A stretch of DNA of 64,000 nucleotides from Rostratula benghalensis (taxonomy: Eukaryota; Chordata; Aves; Charadriiformes; Rostratulidae). The notes beneath the pieces are model-generated. The model had not been told where the DNA came from, searched no databases, and saw nothing but the letters and a program-made list of their open reading frames with translations. Position numbers and translations under genes: made by a program. The number at the start of each line of letters is the position of its first letter. Within the stretch, counting starts at the first letter, position 1. Positions 48,605 to 62,240 of this stretch are shown one piece after another. The stretch spans positions 5,274,196-5,338,195 of the forward strand of contig VXAI01000039.1 in assembly GCA_013399305.1 (NCBI GenBank), in the 5' to 3' direction.

Positions 48605-48808
48605 GTGAAAGATACATGTTACGGTCCCTGCCACAAGCAATGTTTGACCTTTGAAACAAGTAATTACTTTCTACCGGATGAACAAGAGATCCTAGAGGAG
48701 CAATTTAACAGCTACAACTATTCTACCCTTAAAGGTATACCGTGTAAAGATGCTTTTGACCATATTTCTACATTGGACTCCAAAGGTCTGAGAAAGAAAA
48801 GTAAATAA
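48605..48808 (+). CDS. Unassigned open frame, 67 codons
   Basis: GTG-initiated frame with no ATG near its start, so it would have to be an exon rather than a whole gene. The peptide is hydrophilic and mixed (FLPDEQEILEEQFNSYNYST, then KGIPCKDAFDHISTLDSKG and a lysine-rich end), not the hydrophobic type expected from random T-rich DNA. A possible donor GAAAA|GTAAAT lies near its end; no convincing acceptor is seen at the start. No family recognised. Confidence 0.1.
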   Translation: MKDTCYGPCHKQCLTFETSNYFLPDEQEILEEQFNSYNYSTLKGIPCKDAFDHISTLDSKGLRKKSK

Positions 48809-51800
48809 GACATCATGCAATCACAAAGCATTAATTTCATTTTGGTTCTCAAAACAATCAGAGCATGAAGCCATGAAGATAAATTGCATTTCTTAATAAG
48901 CTGGAATTTGCTTGGGTGGGATTTTCTGAAAATCATGTAAATAATTTTGAATAATTTTCTGTTTTATTAAACCAATTGTGGTTTAAGGGGTGGCTCTGCA
49001 TTTATAGCTCACACTTGCAATAGTCATTCTCTGTGTCTGATGTACGAAGCCCATCAGGAAGTTCAGCCCTGCTGATAAAAAGTAGGTAGATTGACATTTA
49101 AAATAAAAAGATGAGCCTTCCTAAACTGTGTACATATGTGTTCTTTTTACCTTTCTTGATGAGACATGGAAAATTAGCCTTGGGTTTGTTGGTATGTGTC
49201 TTAGTGTGTAAGAATTATACTATTATTTGCAGTAAACTCATTTCTTTGAGGAAAAAAAATAAAATGCCGACAAACCACAGGACTTGAAAAGCTATCAGGC
49301 TACTGTGAAAAACCAAACTGATGAATTAGGCTTACCAGCAGCCTAGTCACTGTCATATTTTGGAATTTAATAGTGGCAAATCAGTAATTTAAGAAAAAAA
49401 AATATATTTTCTACTATCTATTAGTTTTTCTTTATTACTTCTTCACCATTTTCCTTATTACTCCTCACTACATACACCCATCCCTCATCTGCACCTGAGA
49501 GATTTCTGGGAAAGGATTATCACTTTTTCCTGTGACACACAGAACAATATATTGGCTTTGCTCTGGTATCTTGTGTGATACCGTAATGAAAAGAACCATT
49601 ATGAAAAAGAAAAAGAATAAAAAAAGAAAACAAAACTAAACACCCCAAAGCTAAAAAGCAAATACGCAAATACCCAGCCAATCCCTAACATTAATATTAG
49701 TGAGTTGTTTCAAAGAACGGTCTTTATAGTACAGCACAGAATTAGAGTCTCAAATTAAGAAAGTAAATACTATAAAAACTTCTTTAGGAATTGTTGGTAT
49801 ACCCTTTATTCCCTGTCTAAACTCTTTTAATCATAATTTTTACAAACATTTTCACACATTTATTGAATAGTACTTTATTTCCCATACTTAAGGTGATTTT
49901 GGTCTTCCCCAATCAACCCACCTAACTTCAGACATGAAAGTGTTCAAAAATACACTGAAATATTTCAGTGTCTGGACATATTTCCTTACTTGAGTGTTTT
50001 ATTGTCTGTGCTTTTTATTTACAACCCCAGCAGTTTTCTCAGTATGAAAAGCATTTACCTCATTTTTTGTGAAAAGACTTTTATTCATATATCCTTCAGA
50101 ATGCAACCATCACTGTCCTACGCTACAGGGAATCTTGCTGACACTGGACCAACTTTTGAACCAGACATACGCTTCCAGTTTGCAAGGAGAGTTACTTGAA
50201 ATGCTGTTTCTGCTCTTCGATGTACCTGATTCCCTGAATGAGGTCACTTAGTCCAAAAAGCTGGATTGAGCATTTTGTATGTGGCTAAAAGATAAATGCA
50301 CTTTGAATCACATGTGAATAAAAGTCTTCTTTTGGAGATTTTCTTGAGCTGAAACGATGAATCCAATTATGCTTTTACACTGTCAAAAGATAAAAGTGCT
50401 TTGAACTCCATCTGAGTTTAAGAAAATAAGTTTCTTTTTCCTGTGGTGCTGTGCTTTTTTTCCTGGTAGCAGCTCATTTCCTTAGGAACTTCCAATTCTG
50501 AGAATCAACATGTAAAAATGATTCCTCTGTGTACTGATACTATTGCTGGGAGCACAGCTGAAACCCTGTGTAGATTCTTTTTTCTTTTTTAAAGCTTTTT
50601 TATTTGTATTACTCTTCATCTAATATATGGAACTTGTCATATGAAAAAAAAACCTTCTCTCCCCTCTGTATCTATTTCCATGGACTTTCGTCTTTCTGCT
50701 TTTTGCTTCACTTCTGTGGAACACTGAATCTTCTGCAACAAGAAAAACATTTCCTAACAAAAGAAAAAAGCTCCCTCTCATTGTAACATACAAGATAAGC
50801 AATTTCTATACAGATAGATATCTGTCAATCGTTCTGCCCTGGTAAGCAAGAGCCCTGTTCAGTCTAAGAATAGCAAATACCTTTCATAGAGAAAAAGTCA
50901 AGATCAGGGATAATAATAATTGAATATTTAGGAGTGGTAGCATTTAATTAGAAGATTCATCATAAGTCTTCCACAAACCTGGTCATTTTCTTAAGCAGAA
51001 TAAAATAAATATTTTTTTTCCCATTAATATAACTGAAATCATCTCTTCTAAATGACTTTTGCCATTCCTCTTGCCAGGTATTGATAAATAAAGTAAGTGA
51101 AATGGGATGCGAGTAGATGGGTTTGTATTCTCTTCTATTTTCCTCATCATGTTTCCTTGCCATTAAGCTTTTCACGGAAGAATTTTTTATCATTTCCTCC
51201 TAAATTAAATTTTCCTGTTCTTCATTTATGCTTCAAAGTTTCATAAATCAACTCAGCTACTGCTCTTCTCGTAATTCAGTCTGTACTCCTCCTTATATAC
51301 CTTCCCAGAATAACAAAAATCAATATTTCCACAATATTCATACAAAATGTCATCAAGACCTTGTACTAGTTTTTCATGTTCATTGTTACTCTTTTTACCA
51401 TTCCTATGTAGTCTTGAACCAAGCTTCCACATGTGCACACTTTTGCATTCTTTCTACTACTGGACCAAATTGCATCAGGTAATTCCACTGAAGGAAATAA
51501 AAGTCATACTAGGAAAATCTGACCTGTAATATTTCATTTTTCTATACTTTCTTTTGCAATTGTTCTGAGCACACTACGGATAAGGGCTGTGAGGATGCAT
51601 TATCTTATGAAAGACCTGATGGGTCAGCGTTAAGCTAAACTAGTTAGTATAAAAAGCAAAGATCAGAGAACATGCCATACACAGTTCAAAATTTAGTGAA
51701 AGCTTAACCCTTACTTGCTCTCAGACAAGGTAAGGGAAATTAGGTAATGAAACTGCATGCTACAAGTTGCTCCAAGCAACTTAAATCCCCAGCATTTCAT

Positions 51801-52189
51801 TGAGATCAAATTTCAGAATTGTGGCATGCATAGCATATCTCACTCCTGTATCATATTAATCTTTTTTTATATCTTTAAATTTGGTGACTCCCTTACTTTA
51901 TGCAATCAAACATCTGCTTTCCAGCACCTTATAAAATCTGTTTGCAGGCAAAAGTAATTTAGAGCACATTTCACTTCACATTACAAACTTGAAAAGGTTA
52001 TATCTGAGTTTAAGATCCCAACAGAATTATTTTTTTGGTGGGCTTAATGACAAATATCTTTCCCTTCTATAAGGCTTTCTGTTAAACAGAAATCACAGAA
52101 CTGTACCAACAGAAACATTATCCTGGGTATAAAATTGAATTGAGAATTGTGCAATTTGATCAAGGAATTATCAGTGTGCTGTGAATTTT

Positions 52190-52256
52190 AAATATATATA
52201 TAATATATATATATAACCCATATATATGGTTTAAATATACATATGGGGTTTTTGTG
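52190..52256. repeat. AT-rich palindromic repeat
   Basis: TA microsatellite text (ATATATATATAATATATATA) followed by ACCCATATATATGGTTT and ATATACATATGGGG. Several segments are self-complementary and could form hairpins. Confidence 0.75.
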
Positions 52257-53517
52257 CACAAAGATTAAGGCTTTCTAAGCACTTCAGATCAGCAGTTTCA
52301 CAGCTCATTATCTGTTACTGTGAGCTACCTCTGATCTATTACAGACGCAGGGTCTATGATTTTGCAAAGCACCATACTTACCTACAACAATCTCTCCTGT
52401 AAGGCATATCACTCATTCACGTTCTTCTCGTTTATTACCAGCAACTTCTGCTGACAGAAGCGGCAGCACATCTCTTCTAAGATTCCCACATATTTCATTC
52501 TCTAGTATTATCCAAAACCACTTTTTTTTTTTTAATCAGAGACATTCTTTATGTTTGCAAAATACATGTCAAAATCCTCAGCATTTACAAATGAATAGTA
52601 AAGGATCAATATATTATCAGACTTTGTGGTTTTGTTTCACAATTCCAGAACTTGCTTGCACAGATGTATAATTTCCAAGTTCGCAATATCCAAATTAACA
52701 CTTGGTGTTCAATCCTTTAGAATTAAACCCTAAGTACCTTTATTTCTCAGACAGATCAAGGCATGCAGGTAGATTAAGTTGCTTATTTCTTACCCGCAGA
52801 CTTTTCCTATGTGCAGCGCATGTACAAAGTCTATGTAAACTTAAAAGGGAGGAGCTGTATAAGAGGTTAAAAACCCCACCAAACAATAACAGAACCAATG
52901 ACTGAAGCACTTGGGCACAGGGAGTACTTTCATCATATTACACAGTTTTTAACTTAATTACATGTTTAATACTTCATAGATAATACTACTCTATCTGTGC
53001 ATTGCAACATTTAAAATTTCAAGGGGAAAAACAAATAAACCATTCTAATATGTTTCAGTACATAGAATTCAATAACAGAAGATTTATTTGTACGTTCTCC
53101 TTCAATCAGAACATCTCTGAGGGCAAAGCTTGAGTAATGACAGCTAGGTAATTATAGCTTCTATAACATGAAAACATTCTACCAGCCCACCCAAGTCCCT
53201 GCTTTCTAAGACAACAATAATTGTTATCACTGCATTGGGGAGACTGTAGAACATTAAGAATAAGTGGAGATGTGGAGACACGGAAGGACAATACATAATT
53301 TTGTCTCATGGCATGACAAACTAAACAATTTTTCATTTGCAGAGGTAGGATTATGTTAGTACTATTTTGACTCTGAAGATTATGAATATTTAATTGTAGG
53401 AACACAGGCAGACTTTAAAACAAATCATTAGAGAACTTTATTAACTTGTATGGAGTTAGTAAAAATTATTTTCTGAGGGAAAGAGAAGATATGATGGTTT
53501 CCTCCATTCCATTATTT

Positions 53518-53563
53518 CTTTTGTTTTATTATTTTATTAGTTTGTTTTGTTTTGTTTTTTATT
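53518..53563. repeat. T-rich simple sequence (TTTTG/TTTTA)
   Basis: Irregular TTTTG and TTTTA units over about 45 bases. Confidence 0.75.
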
Positions 53564-56500
53564 GATGGAACCCAATCTAGTGCTTCTAAAATCTGAAAAG
53601 ATTCATGGAGACTGACCAAAAAATGGGAAAACTTCCACTCCACAAATTTAATTACTTGAACTCCTATATTAATGGAGAACACGCATTGAGACATATTCTT
53701 CAGTCCTACTGAACTTCTTAAGTGTGAGTTTTCTGTATATAGAGAGTTCTTTGAAAGCTAAGTTCAATTCTCTTTTGAATACATGTTTATTCATAAGAAC
53801 TTCACATGTAAACTAGAGCAAATATCTCCTTATCGCTCCTCTTCAGTCTGCACGTTTATAAGGTTACTAAGAGAAGTTGTGAAGAGACACGTATATCCAG
53901 GGTGTGTGTTTTTCCACTGTGTGGAAGATACTTAATTTCAGATCAGTAAAACACGTAGGTGGAAGTTTTACTTTAATGTGATGGAAAGCATAGGAAAGTC
54001 TTAATCCAAAACACTTGCACAGGTCCTCAGTAAAGGAGGAATGGGATCAACAACAAGGTGTTCTTAACTGCAGTCAGGAGATTGAAAGAGTAACTTACAC
54101 AATAAAGTCTGTTTTTCATATTAGAGAGAAAATCACTATTTGTGAATCTGACTGCAGTTTACTGCATAGCTATCATTTTCTTCCCAATATGCAATTCATC
54201 ACATAAAGCAATTGAAGCCCTCTCAAATCTTTCCCAACATTATCTATACAGAGTATTTCAGTATTTGATGTGACACACTGCTCCATGGTAAGTCACGCCT
54301 GGCAGTTGGCTGAAAACTCCAAATTTTATCAGGAGACAAGTAGTCCCAAGCTGCAAAAAAGATCTTTCACAACAAGGGCTTCTCAAACTCAGGAGCCAAG
54401 TTACTGTAACATCTTGTGTTGAATCACAGTGCTTTTGAAGTTTGTGACCAGTGTTTCAAGCATAAATGAGCACCTATCTCCACACATCTTCATAAAGAAC
54501 AGACCTAAGTAAGAAGCTAAGTTACATGGCACAGTGTTAAGATGCTTTCTTAAAAAGGCACCTCCTCCAGGACAGTTGTTACTAGTGAACCAGAGACACT
54601 ACTGTTCGTTACTTGCGACAGGGCTCATACGCTTGCTGGTTAAATAATAGTCTGAGGTGCAAACACTGCTACAAATCAACTCAATGCTGCTTGTACTCCA
54701 GCAGGCATAAAATCTTGCAAATAAGAATGGGATGCTAGTTTTTAAGTGCTGTTCATAGGTCTTTTTTGCACTAGATGGAGATCATACATCATTCACTACA
54801 TGCCACTCGGATTCTGTTAAAAACATAAGTTAGTAATTATCCATAAAACAAAAGAAGGAAATCTATTTTATTAGTCCCCTGAGAGACCTAAACAAATTAT
54901 CCAACATCACACTTCCACCTACTAGAAAGCAATAAATTATGTATGTAAAAAGGGGAAAAAAACCCGAAAGCATCAAAGAGCAGAACGTATCATAAGAATG
55001 CTGTTCACACTGCACGATGCAAGGCTGTATTGCTTTTTCTATTCTGAATCAGTATGCCCTGGGGATCATCTCAGTCTTAGAGCAATTCTTTTCACTTGAC
55101 ATTCTACTCTAAAGTGGATGTGCTGTGCTTCTTTTGTTTTTGTCCATCCCTATAACTAGCAAGGAAATCCTAAATGCCCCTGTACAGGTACCTCATATAA
55201 AATGACAGCATGAAATTGTATTTGAACTGAGGCACAAATGCCACTGTTACTGGATACTTAGATTTTAGGATAAAAACACTATAAGAGATTGGGAATTACC
55301 TCAGAATTCCCAAGACAGGCAGTCAACTAAATGCTTAGAGAAGTTTCAGAGAGGGAGAAGCAGTGGTAACAGACTCTATTCTTTTAGTAGGGAAATAATT
55401 CATAGCTTTGTGTTTAGTTTTGGCACCCAAGCAGCTCAAATTCATGATATTATAGAAATATCAGGAATCCAGTTTTTGGGGTTACTTGTTTGTTTGAAGG
55501 GCAGAGGTGTGGGTATTGAGGACATTTCAAAACATTGGACTAATTAAAATCTGCACTTTTTTTTACTTCCTTTTGTGTTATCTCTAAAACTGGTTGAATT
55601 GAACCTATTTTTTCACAGGGCACAAGGAAACTTCATTCTTCAGTTTCTGGGGAAATTCATACACAGTGCCACTAGCTCCTTGCCTGTTCTGGAATCATCT
55701 GCTTATGAACATTCAAAGCTGTTTCTCTTGTTTCAGCAACATTTATTAGCAGCACCAGTTGCCACACAAAGGGCATTAACTGCCATATGAGAGTTACACA
55801 GCAGCTTGTTTCAGTGGTTAGCTTCAACAGGACTGTCATGCCAAATGACAGGATATCGAGTAGATCTGACTCATGATATTTCTGCATCTAAAATCTTGGC
55901 TGCTGCGTATTGTTGCAGCTGTTTTGATCTTCCTAGACTCATCTTTTCCTTGCAGAACATTCTGAAACTCTTCAAATTTAGTTCTATGTACTATTAATCA
56001 AGGTATGAGAAAGCCACAAAAATATCCCATTCACATTTTTCCTCTTGGATACTTCACTATAATAGGCAGAATGCAAGCTGCTAATCATTCTAAAGCATCT
56101 CTAAACTGAGACAGTTTTGGCTAACACAGGCAAGTTGTCATTCATTTCCAATGGTAAGCTATAGTTTGCAAGAAAGAAGGATGCAGGGGGTTTTCAGGGT
56201 TCAGATTCAGAACAGAGGATATTTAATTTTAATTACCTTTATATTTACACTTGATGGGTATTCTTGTAGGAATAAAACTAACTACCCTTTTCTGTAGATC
56301 ACACAATTTCCTATCTACAGTTTCAAAAAGCAACATAAATCCTTTATGGTTTGTTTTATTTAATATTTTAACTAGTCAGATTATGTTTTTTATTTAAACA
56401 GGTAAGTTTTCAATTTCACATTCTATAAAAACATGGCTTTTGAGGCTAAAATTCCTGCTCACCAAGCAGGAATTCTGACATGTTTGGGATTGAGAATCAT

Positions 56501-57788
56501 CTGAGGCAAAGTTTTGCACGTCAGTTGGCAATGATCAGTTCACAGAGGTATACATTATTTCACCAACAAGCTTGTATGTTCAAAAAATGAGCTAGTCCAT
56601 GCAAGAACAGAGTTAATCCTGGCTTTTCCAGACTAATACTGACCTACGTCTGATCTCTCCGTTGAAATTTCACACCACCTGTGGGGATTTACTTTTCTCT
56701 GAGACTGCTACCACCCTGTCAAATATGACTGGGCTTGGACAAGAAGGTTCAGAAGTTTGCAGGGAAGAGAAATACTGTGAAATGACTGCTTTCATTTTCT
56801 GTACTCTGACCCTTTTTTTAGGATCGGAGATCAGAAGTATTCTGAAGTAGGAGAAAGTAGGATTTTTTTTGAATGGTATACTGAGGAATAAGAGATTTAT
56901 CAGTCAGGTTTTTTAGATATTCAAATGTGATAAGATTAGTGGAGAACGGACTGCTAAGAGACATTGAACACAACATCGGAACAAAGGGAACTGAAAAAAA
57001 ATAATCACTCTAAAAAGTGTAACTGAAGTCACAAATAGCATTGCACCTGAAGAAATACAGAATTAAATTAGACTGAGACAGAAAGAATTGGAGTTAAGAA
57101 TTTGATTAACTACAATACTGTAGTGTTTTGAGTACAAAAACACTTTCATGATTGTCACCTACTGTAGGCAGATACTGATGCATTTTTTTCCTTTAAAAAG
57201 CAAAATAATAAATAAAAAATCAGTTGTAAAATCAATAATTTTCTAGTGTAAGTGGAAAATCAAACATCATAATTCAGTCCACTGTAAGCAAAGTTGAGAT
57301 TTTGTAGGATAAAAGCTCTAAGTACCTTTGATACTCTCGAGCAAAGCAATTTCTTAAGGACCTAGTAAAAGTAAAATTTAGGATTTACAATGGAAAAATC
57401 TTCAAGTGTCTGTCTTATCAGCAGTTATATAGAAAAGGAAACCTAAGAAAGTGGGTAGCCTACAGAAATCTATCATTGCAGTGGTACTTAGTAGAATGAA
57501 TGGGTATTGTTATTACCATACTTCCATATGCATCCATATTTCCATGGTCAGCGGTAGGGGGAAATAAGGAATTCATCTTTCCTTTCACCCACACAAATAC
57601 ACACATTTCCTTCTTCGAGAGAAGTAATTTTGCTTCTAGATAGAATGAAAGGCCATAGGTACCTAGTTAGAATGTCTTTTCTCATATTGGCCTAAGGTGA
57701 TCGTCATATTTATGCTCAAAATTATTTTTTTCTTAAATGTTAGATTGTTAGCTATTGCTGGATAGTTCTTTCTGCTATAGTATAAGAT

Positions 57789-58193
57789 ATGCTAAATGAA
57801 ATTTCCAGTGATCTTAATGAATTGTCTAACTTGGATCCTCAAAGTTTTAATGCCCTTAATCACGCAAACTGTTTTTCTGATGCGAGTAATTTAGGAAGAA
57901 ACAGAAGTTTTAAAGGGATCATTGACCAAATAATGCATCCTAAGAAATTCTGCTGTCCACAGTCTAAGAATGCCTCTTTTTCTGTCTTTAAACCATCCCA
58001 TTTGATCTTTTGGGATCACAAGATAACTCTAAATAGCCAGTGTGAGGATTTAGAAAATTACTACAGTGCTGTCCTTGCTACAGGAAGCAGGCAGAGATGT
58101 ACTGATGTGCTTGCCAAAAAGAAAGAAAACGTTCTCACAATCACAGTCGGTGCAGGTCATCAAAAGAGATTCCAAATCCAAGTCCCTAAGTGA
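57789..58193 (+). CDS. Unassigned ATG open frame, 134 codons
   Basis: The longest open frame not caused by CR1. It opens with ATG three codons after an in-frame TAA and runs to TGA. The peptide is hydrophilic, rich in N, S, K and Q (starts MLNEISSDLNELSNLDPQ; ends HQKRFQIQVPK), with no signal peptide, membrane segment or repeat and no domain that I recognise. A pyrimidine-containing TTTCTGCTATAG lies just upstream and could be a splice acceptor, but the in-frame stop follows it. In AT-rich DNA of this size roughly one frame this long is expected by chance, so it may be nothing. A single-exon gene or a terminal exon are the alternatives. Confidence 0.2.
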   Translation: MLNEISSDLNELSNLDPQSFNALNHANCFSDASNLGRNRSFKGIIDQIMHPKKFCCPQSKNASFSVFKPSHLIFWDHKITLNSQCEDLENYYSAVLATGSRQRCTDVLAKKKENVLTITVGAGHQKRFQIQVPK

Positions 58194-58452
58194 CACGAAA
58201 ACTAGACTGTAATGAAGTTTTTGGTTATAAAAGGCTTTGTCTTACATACTTTTTTTAGTACAGAGGTGCAGAGAACAAAGATCTGTCAATCTATGCTATA
58301 ATATTTAATTTTCTTAGCCAGTTTAATTCAAATTGTAACAAGTTAAAAAAATTAAACTGAGTAGGAGTCAACTGCAAAGGCTGAGTAACCATCTTGCAAG
58401 TAGATTTATAAGAATAGTTCTAATAAAATAAGGTCTATTATAAAATTTCCTT

Positions 58453-58478
58453 TAAAAAACAAAACAAAACACAAAATC
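58453..58478. repeat. A-rich simple sequence (CAAAA)n-like
   Basis: AAAAAACAAAACAAAACACAAAA. Low complexity. Confidence 0.75.
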
Positions 58479-59283
58479 ACAACCAAATCCTAAACCCAAA
58501 TGCCCCCACCTTTCAGTAGGACATGGCAAAATAATCTTCACAGTATGTCGAAGTATCTATGGATATAGTAACATCAACTAAATATGTTAAAGTAACTGTA
58601 AAGGAAAATACATATAATAATTTCCCATATCTCTTATTCCAAATACATAGGTATTATCATAGGTATTATTGGTTTGTTGTTTGGGTTTTTTTCCTTATCT
58701 TGTGAGAAGTTCTTGATTGCCATTATTTTGTAGACAGAAAGGTTGGCAGATATTTTATTATTTTTTTCCCCCACAAAACAATGAAGAGTAGAGACTGACA
58801 GTTTTTATTTTTCTAAATTACTCCTTATTTCACCAGAAGTCTTAAAGTGTTATTAACTTTTGTTCATTCATACACCCTCATAAGAAGAACAGAGAGGATA
58901 AAGAAAGAAAACTTGGAAAAGAACCTCTGATCTTGTACTATAAAACATTAACAGCTTAGCTAGCTAAACTAGCTCTTTTTACATTTCTGTTTGTTTTATA
59001 GCTAGCTTGCAAGAGCGGATGATAGCACAAAAAGGATCTTTCAATAAATATTTCCAAAATGAACTGTGGTTGCACTGGGATAAAAACTCATAGCTTGAAG
59101 CACACAAAAATAAACAGACCGAACAGAACTATTATTAAATCTAATATTGGAACAGGCTCCTGTGAGTTGTTTGCTGATACTTTGACATGTAGTAGTCTGG
59201 TCAGCCTTACTACTTACCTTTTTGTACTACAGAGATTAGACATACTCTTGAGTTAGGTAGGAAAAATATTAGTCAAACCTCTT

Positions 59284-59299
59284 CCCCCCCCCCCGCCCC
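59284..59299. repeat. C-rich tract (C11-G-C4)
   Basis: Eleven C, one G, four C. The minus strand is a G run that could form a quadruplex. Confidence 0.9.
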
Positions 59300-61771
59300 T
59301 GCTTTTTTTCTTCTTTAAACACCATGGTATTTGGAAGTAGTTTAAGTCAGCAAATCTTGATTGTCATACTGTCAAAAAATCTTTAAGTGTTTGATTGTCA
59401 TCTAGTCCTCAAACTTCTTGTGCATGAAAAATTTTTTGTTCAAGGGAAAACTTTCAGTATATTCTTAGTTTCTCTTGATTTGGATAATCCACAGACATGG
59501 AATATTAGTTATAAAAATAAAACATAAAAAAATTTTTGAAACAATTCAGTAACTATTCTTTGGCTTACATTTATGCATGCTCCAATGCATTCAAATCAGC
59601 ATTTCCATCTGCTAATATGTGTAAAGTACTAATGTTTACAGAACACAGAAAGCAAAACCTTATTCCAAAAAGCATTGAAAAGAATTAGCACTGTTGGCTT
59701 AGTCTAAGTAATATAATCACTTTTGAAAAATGGATTCATAAATGAAAAAGTTCTTATGTGCAGTGTCTCAGTTGCTGTAATTGGTTCATATGCATACAAG
59801 TACTTTATGGTTGCTTGAGGCAATCAGTTCATGTCAAAGAAGTTCTTGAGTTACGGTAAATTATTGTGTGCAGGAGACAAAGGCAGAATATTTCACGTGA
59901 ACATAGAAATTAAGGGCACATCAACTGGTATAAACAACGATGGAGAAAAATATAGTTGCAATTGTTCTTCTATCAGGTTTTTAAATATGCTTTCAGAAGC
60001 TGACAAGTGTCACACTGCTTTTTAAATAAGTTTTCTTAAGAAAGCAGATGTTGGAGGTTTTTCTGCTGTGTGCTGTGACTCAGCGTTCCAAATAACTGCA
60101 TGCCATCACATTGGAAAATCTGGTGAAAGGCTTACTTTTGCTTACAAATACCCCAGAGAACTAGGCAATATTAATTTTAAATTGTATTAGTTGATTCTTC
60201 CACCTACTTTTACTATCTAGAGTAGATATGTTAATGTCTGGACTCGACAGAATAAGCCACGTGGTGGCTTTGCAGCATATCTACTTCATATTGGTCACCA
60301 GAAATGATGGTCTGTAATGCCTTTCAACCCTCATCAGCCAGGTATAAATATGACATATAATTTTTGCTTCTCAAAGCCGTGTTGATGGGGAGAGGGGAGA
60401 GTTATAATGAAAAGACATTTGTAACTTTACTTCATGAAACCTGGAAATTCCTCTAATTCTCACCACTGACACCTATAAACTGCCATAAGTAAATCCAAGC
60501 TACATAGCATGACAAAAACACACAGACACTAGTAAATAAATCCTGCCAAAAAGCTTCTCTAAACAGCTTCATAAATATACATGAATATTGTCAGATAATT
60601 TGTTTGTCAGTATGAGAGATAAAATATCTTCAGTGAATCTCCTGGATTTGATGGCATCTCCTAAGACTTTCTTAAGAACTTGAGATGAAACAGATATCCT
60701 CAGATGCCATATGTTTATTTGATTAATTTTAATACATTGTGATTAATACATCACAATGATAACATGAATAAATGTGACCAAGAAAGTTTATACATATGCT
60801 TAAGAAAAAGCAATTGAGTTCTGAGTACTAGTGAACTACTGTAATTTGCAGATATTATGAGATATTGTAAAAAAATGTTAAATTATTTAAGCTGTATTTG
60901 GAGCAAGTTGTATGGGTAAAGCGAACAAGATTTATCCTAAGTTTGTGAGACCTACTCAGGTCTCTTTTGAGACCTGCTACATTAATTCAATTTTCATTTA
61001 TATGGCATTGTCTGTTGCGAACATACGTTTCCTAATAGGTCAAACACCATGAATTCATTCTATACTTACAGTTAGGAAGAGAGCTGCTGGTTTCCCTTGA
61101 CAAACAAAGTCATTTATGTGAGAACAGTCAGTGACAGACTAAGCTGATGTTTTGTGCTTTTAACTTTGTACCAGCAATACAGCACATGCCCACCTCCTCT
61201 GCAAATTCCTTTCTCTATCGAAGAGAATCAGCAATTTCTGTCTCAACTATGTAATGTCCACTCTCACTCTACACTTTCTTATGTATCCATGTTATCACTA
61301 TTCATTACAAAACACAAAAAATAAGATTGGTTTTACCCTCAAGCACTCCTGCATATTTCTCATCAAAACTTACAGCTTTAATTTATTTTATTAATCTCAA
61401 AATCCAATTCTATTTTCTAGAAAAAGCAGTAAGCTTTGCTGCTTTCCACCATGGGACAAAAATAAAAGAAGTTTTAGTTCTTTGGAATTATGGATTGTTA
61501 TTGCTAGTTGCAACTCTAGAGCTAGTTATATTTTCCATTGGTCCATTTTTAGGAGAACTTCTAAAAAATAATATTTTTTTTAAAAAAAATTAATTTAACA
61601 GGATCAAAGTTCCCCTTCCATTCAAGTCTCTCTCTCCCCACATGTATATATTCAAGCACAACCAACTAACAGCTTTCTGCCCACGAAGATATCATATCTC
61701 ACACTTAATATCTTTTTCAGCTGTCCGTCTTTATCATATCCCAAGGAACAACAACACTCGTAAGCTACTTG

Positions 61772-62240
61772 GAATCATATAAAATGTAGTTTTGGAGGGG
61801 ACTCAGAATGCCATCCAGTGCAGCTGCCTTCATTTAGTAGATGCATCGTCACAAACTGAGTATCTCTGAGCCTCACCTGGAGATGTTTTGAAAACCTCCA
61901 GAGCAAAACCTCCAGGCAGCCGGTTCAAAAGGGTCAGTCACAATAAAGTATCCTATTGCAGACTGAGACTATCTCTTCCTGCCCTTTACTTGTGGACATC
62001 TGAGTGCAGTCTGGTTTTATCTTTCCTGTAACTCTCCTCTGTGTTGTGGCAGACTATGATTAGATTTTCCCCACTCCCACAGCTCACCATTCTTCAGGCT
62101 AAATGAACCAAGTTCCTTTGAGCTCTCTTTGCATGTCTTGCGGTCCAGGCCCAGCCCCAGTTATCCTAATGACGTTCCACAATACCCTCTCCAGCTTGTC
62201 AACATCTTTTTTGCACTGGAGAGCTCCAAACCATAGAAAG
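61772..62240 (-). mobile_element. CR1 LINE 3' fragment, old
   Basis: Starts with GAATCATATAAAATGTAGTT and TTTGGAGGGGACTCAGAATG, a degraded antisense CR1 3' end, and runs about 470 bases. Cues on the way are CACCATTCTTCAGGCTAAAT (CCAGGCTAAACAG), CCCTCTCCAGCTTGTCAACA and TTTTTTGCACTGGAGAGCTC (usual TTGTACTGGGGAGCCC). Highly diverged; among the oldest CR1 copies here. Confidence 0.85.

Larger units (their letters stand above)
46143..61771. other. Long unique AT-rich stretch with a few unassigned open frames
   Basis: About 15.6 kb with no recognised transposon or known gene. Contents listed separately: two possible small exons on the minus strand near 47.5-48.1 kb, open frames at 48.6 and 57.8 kb, homopolymers at 47826, 48122 and 59284, an AT-rich palindromic repeat at 52.2 kb and simple sequence at 53.5 and 58.5 kb. 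Everything else looks like neutral AT-rich DNA. Confidence 0.5.
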
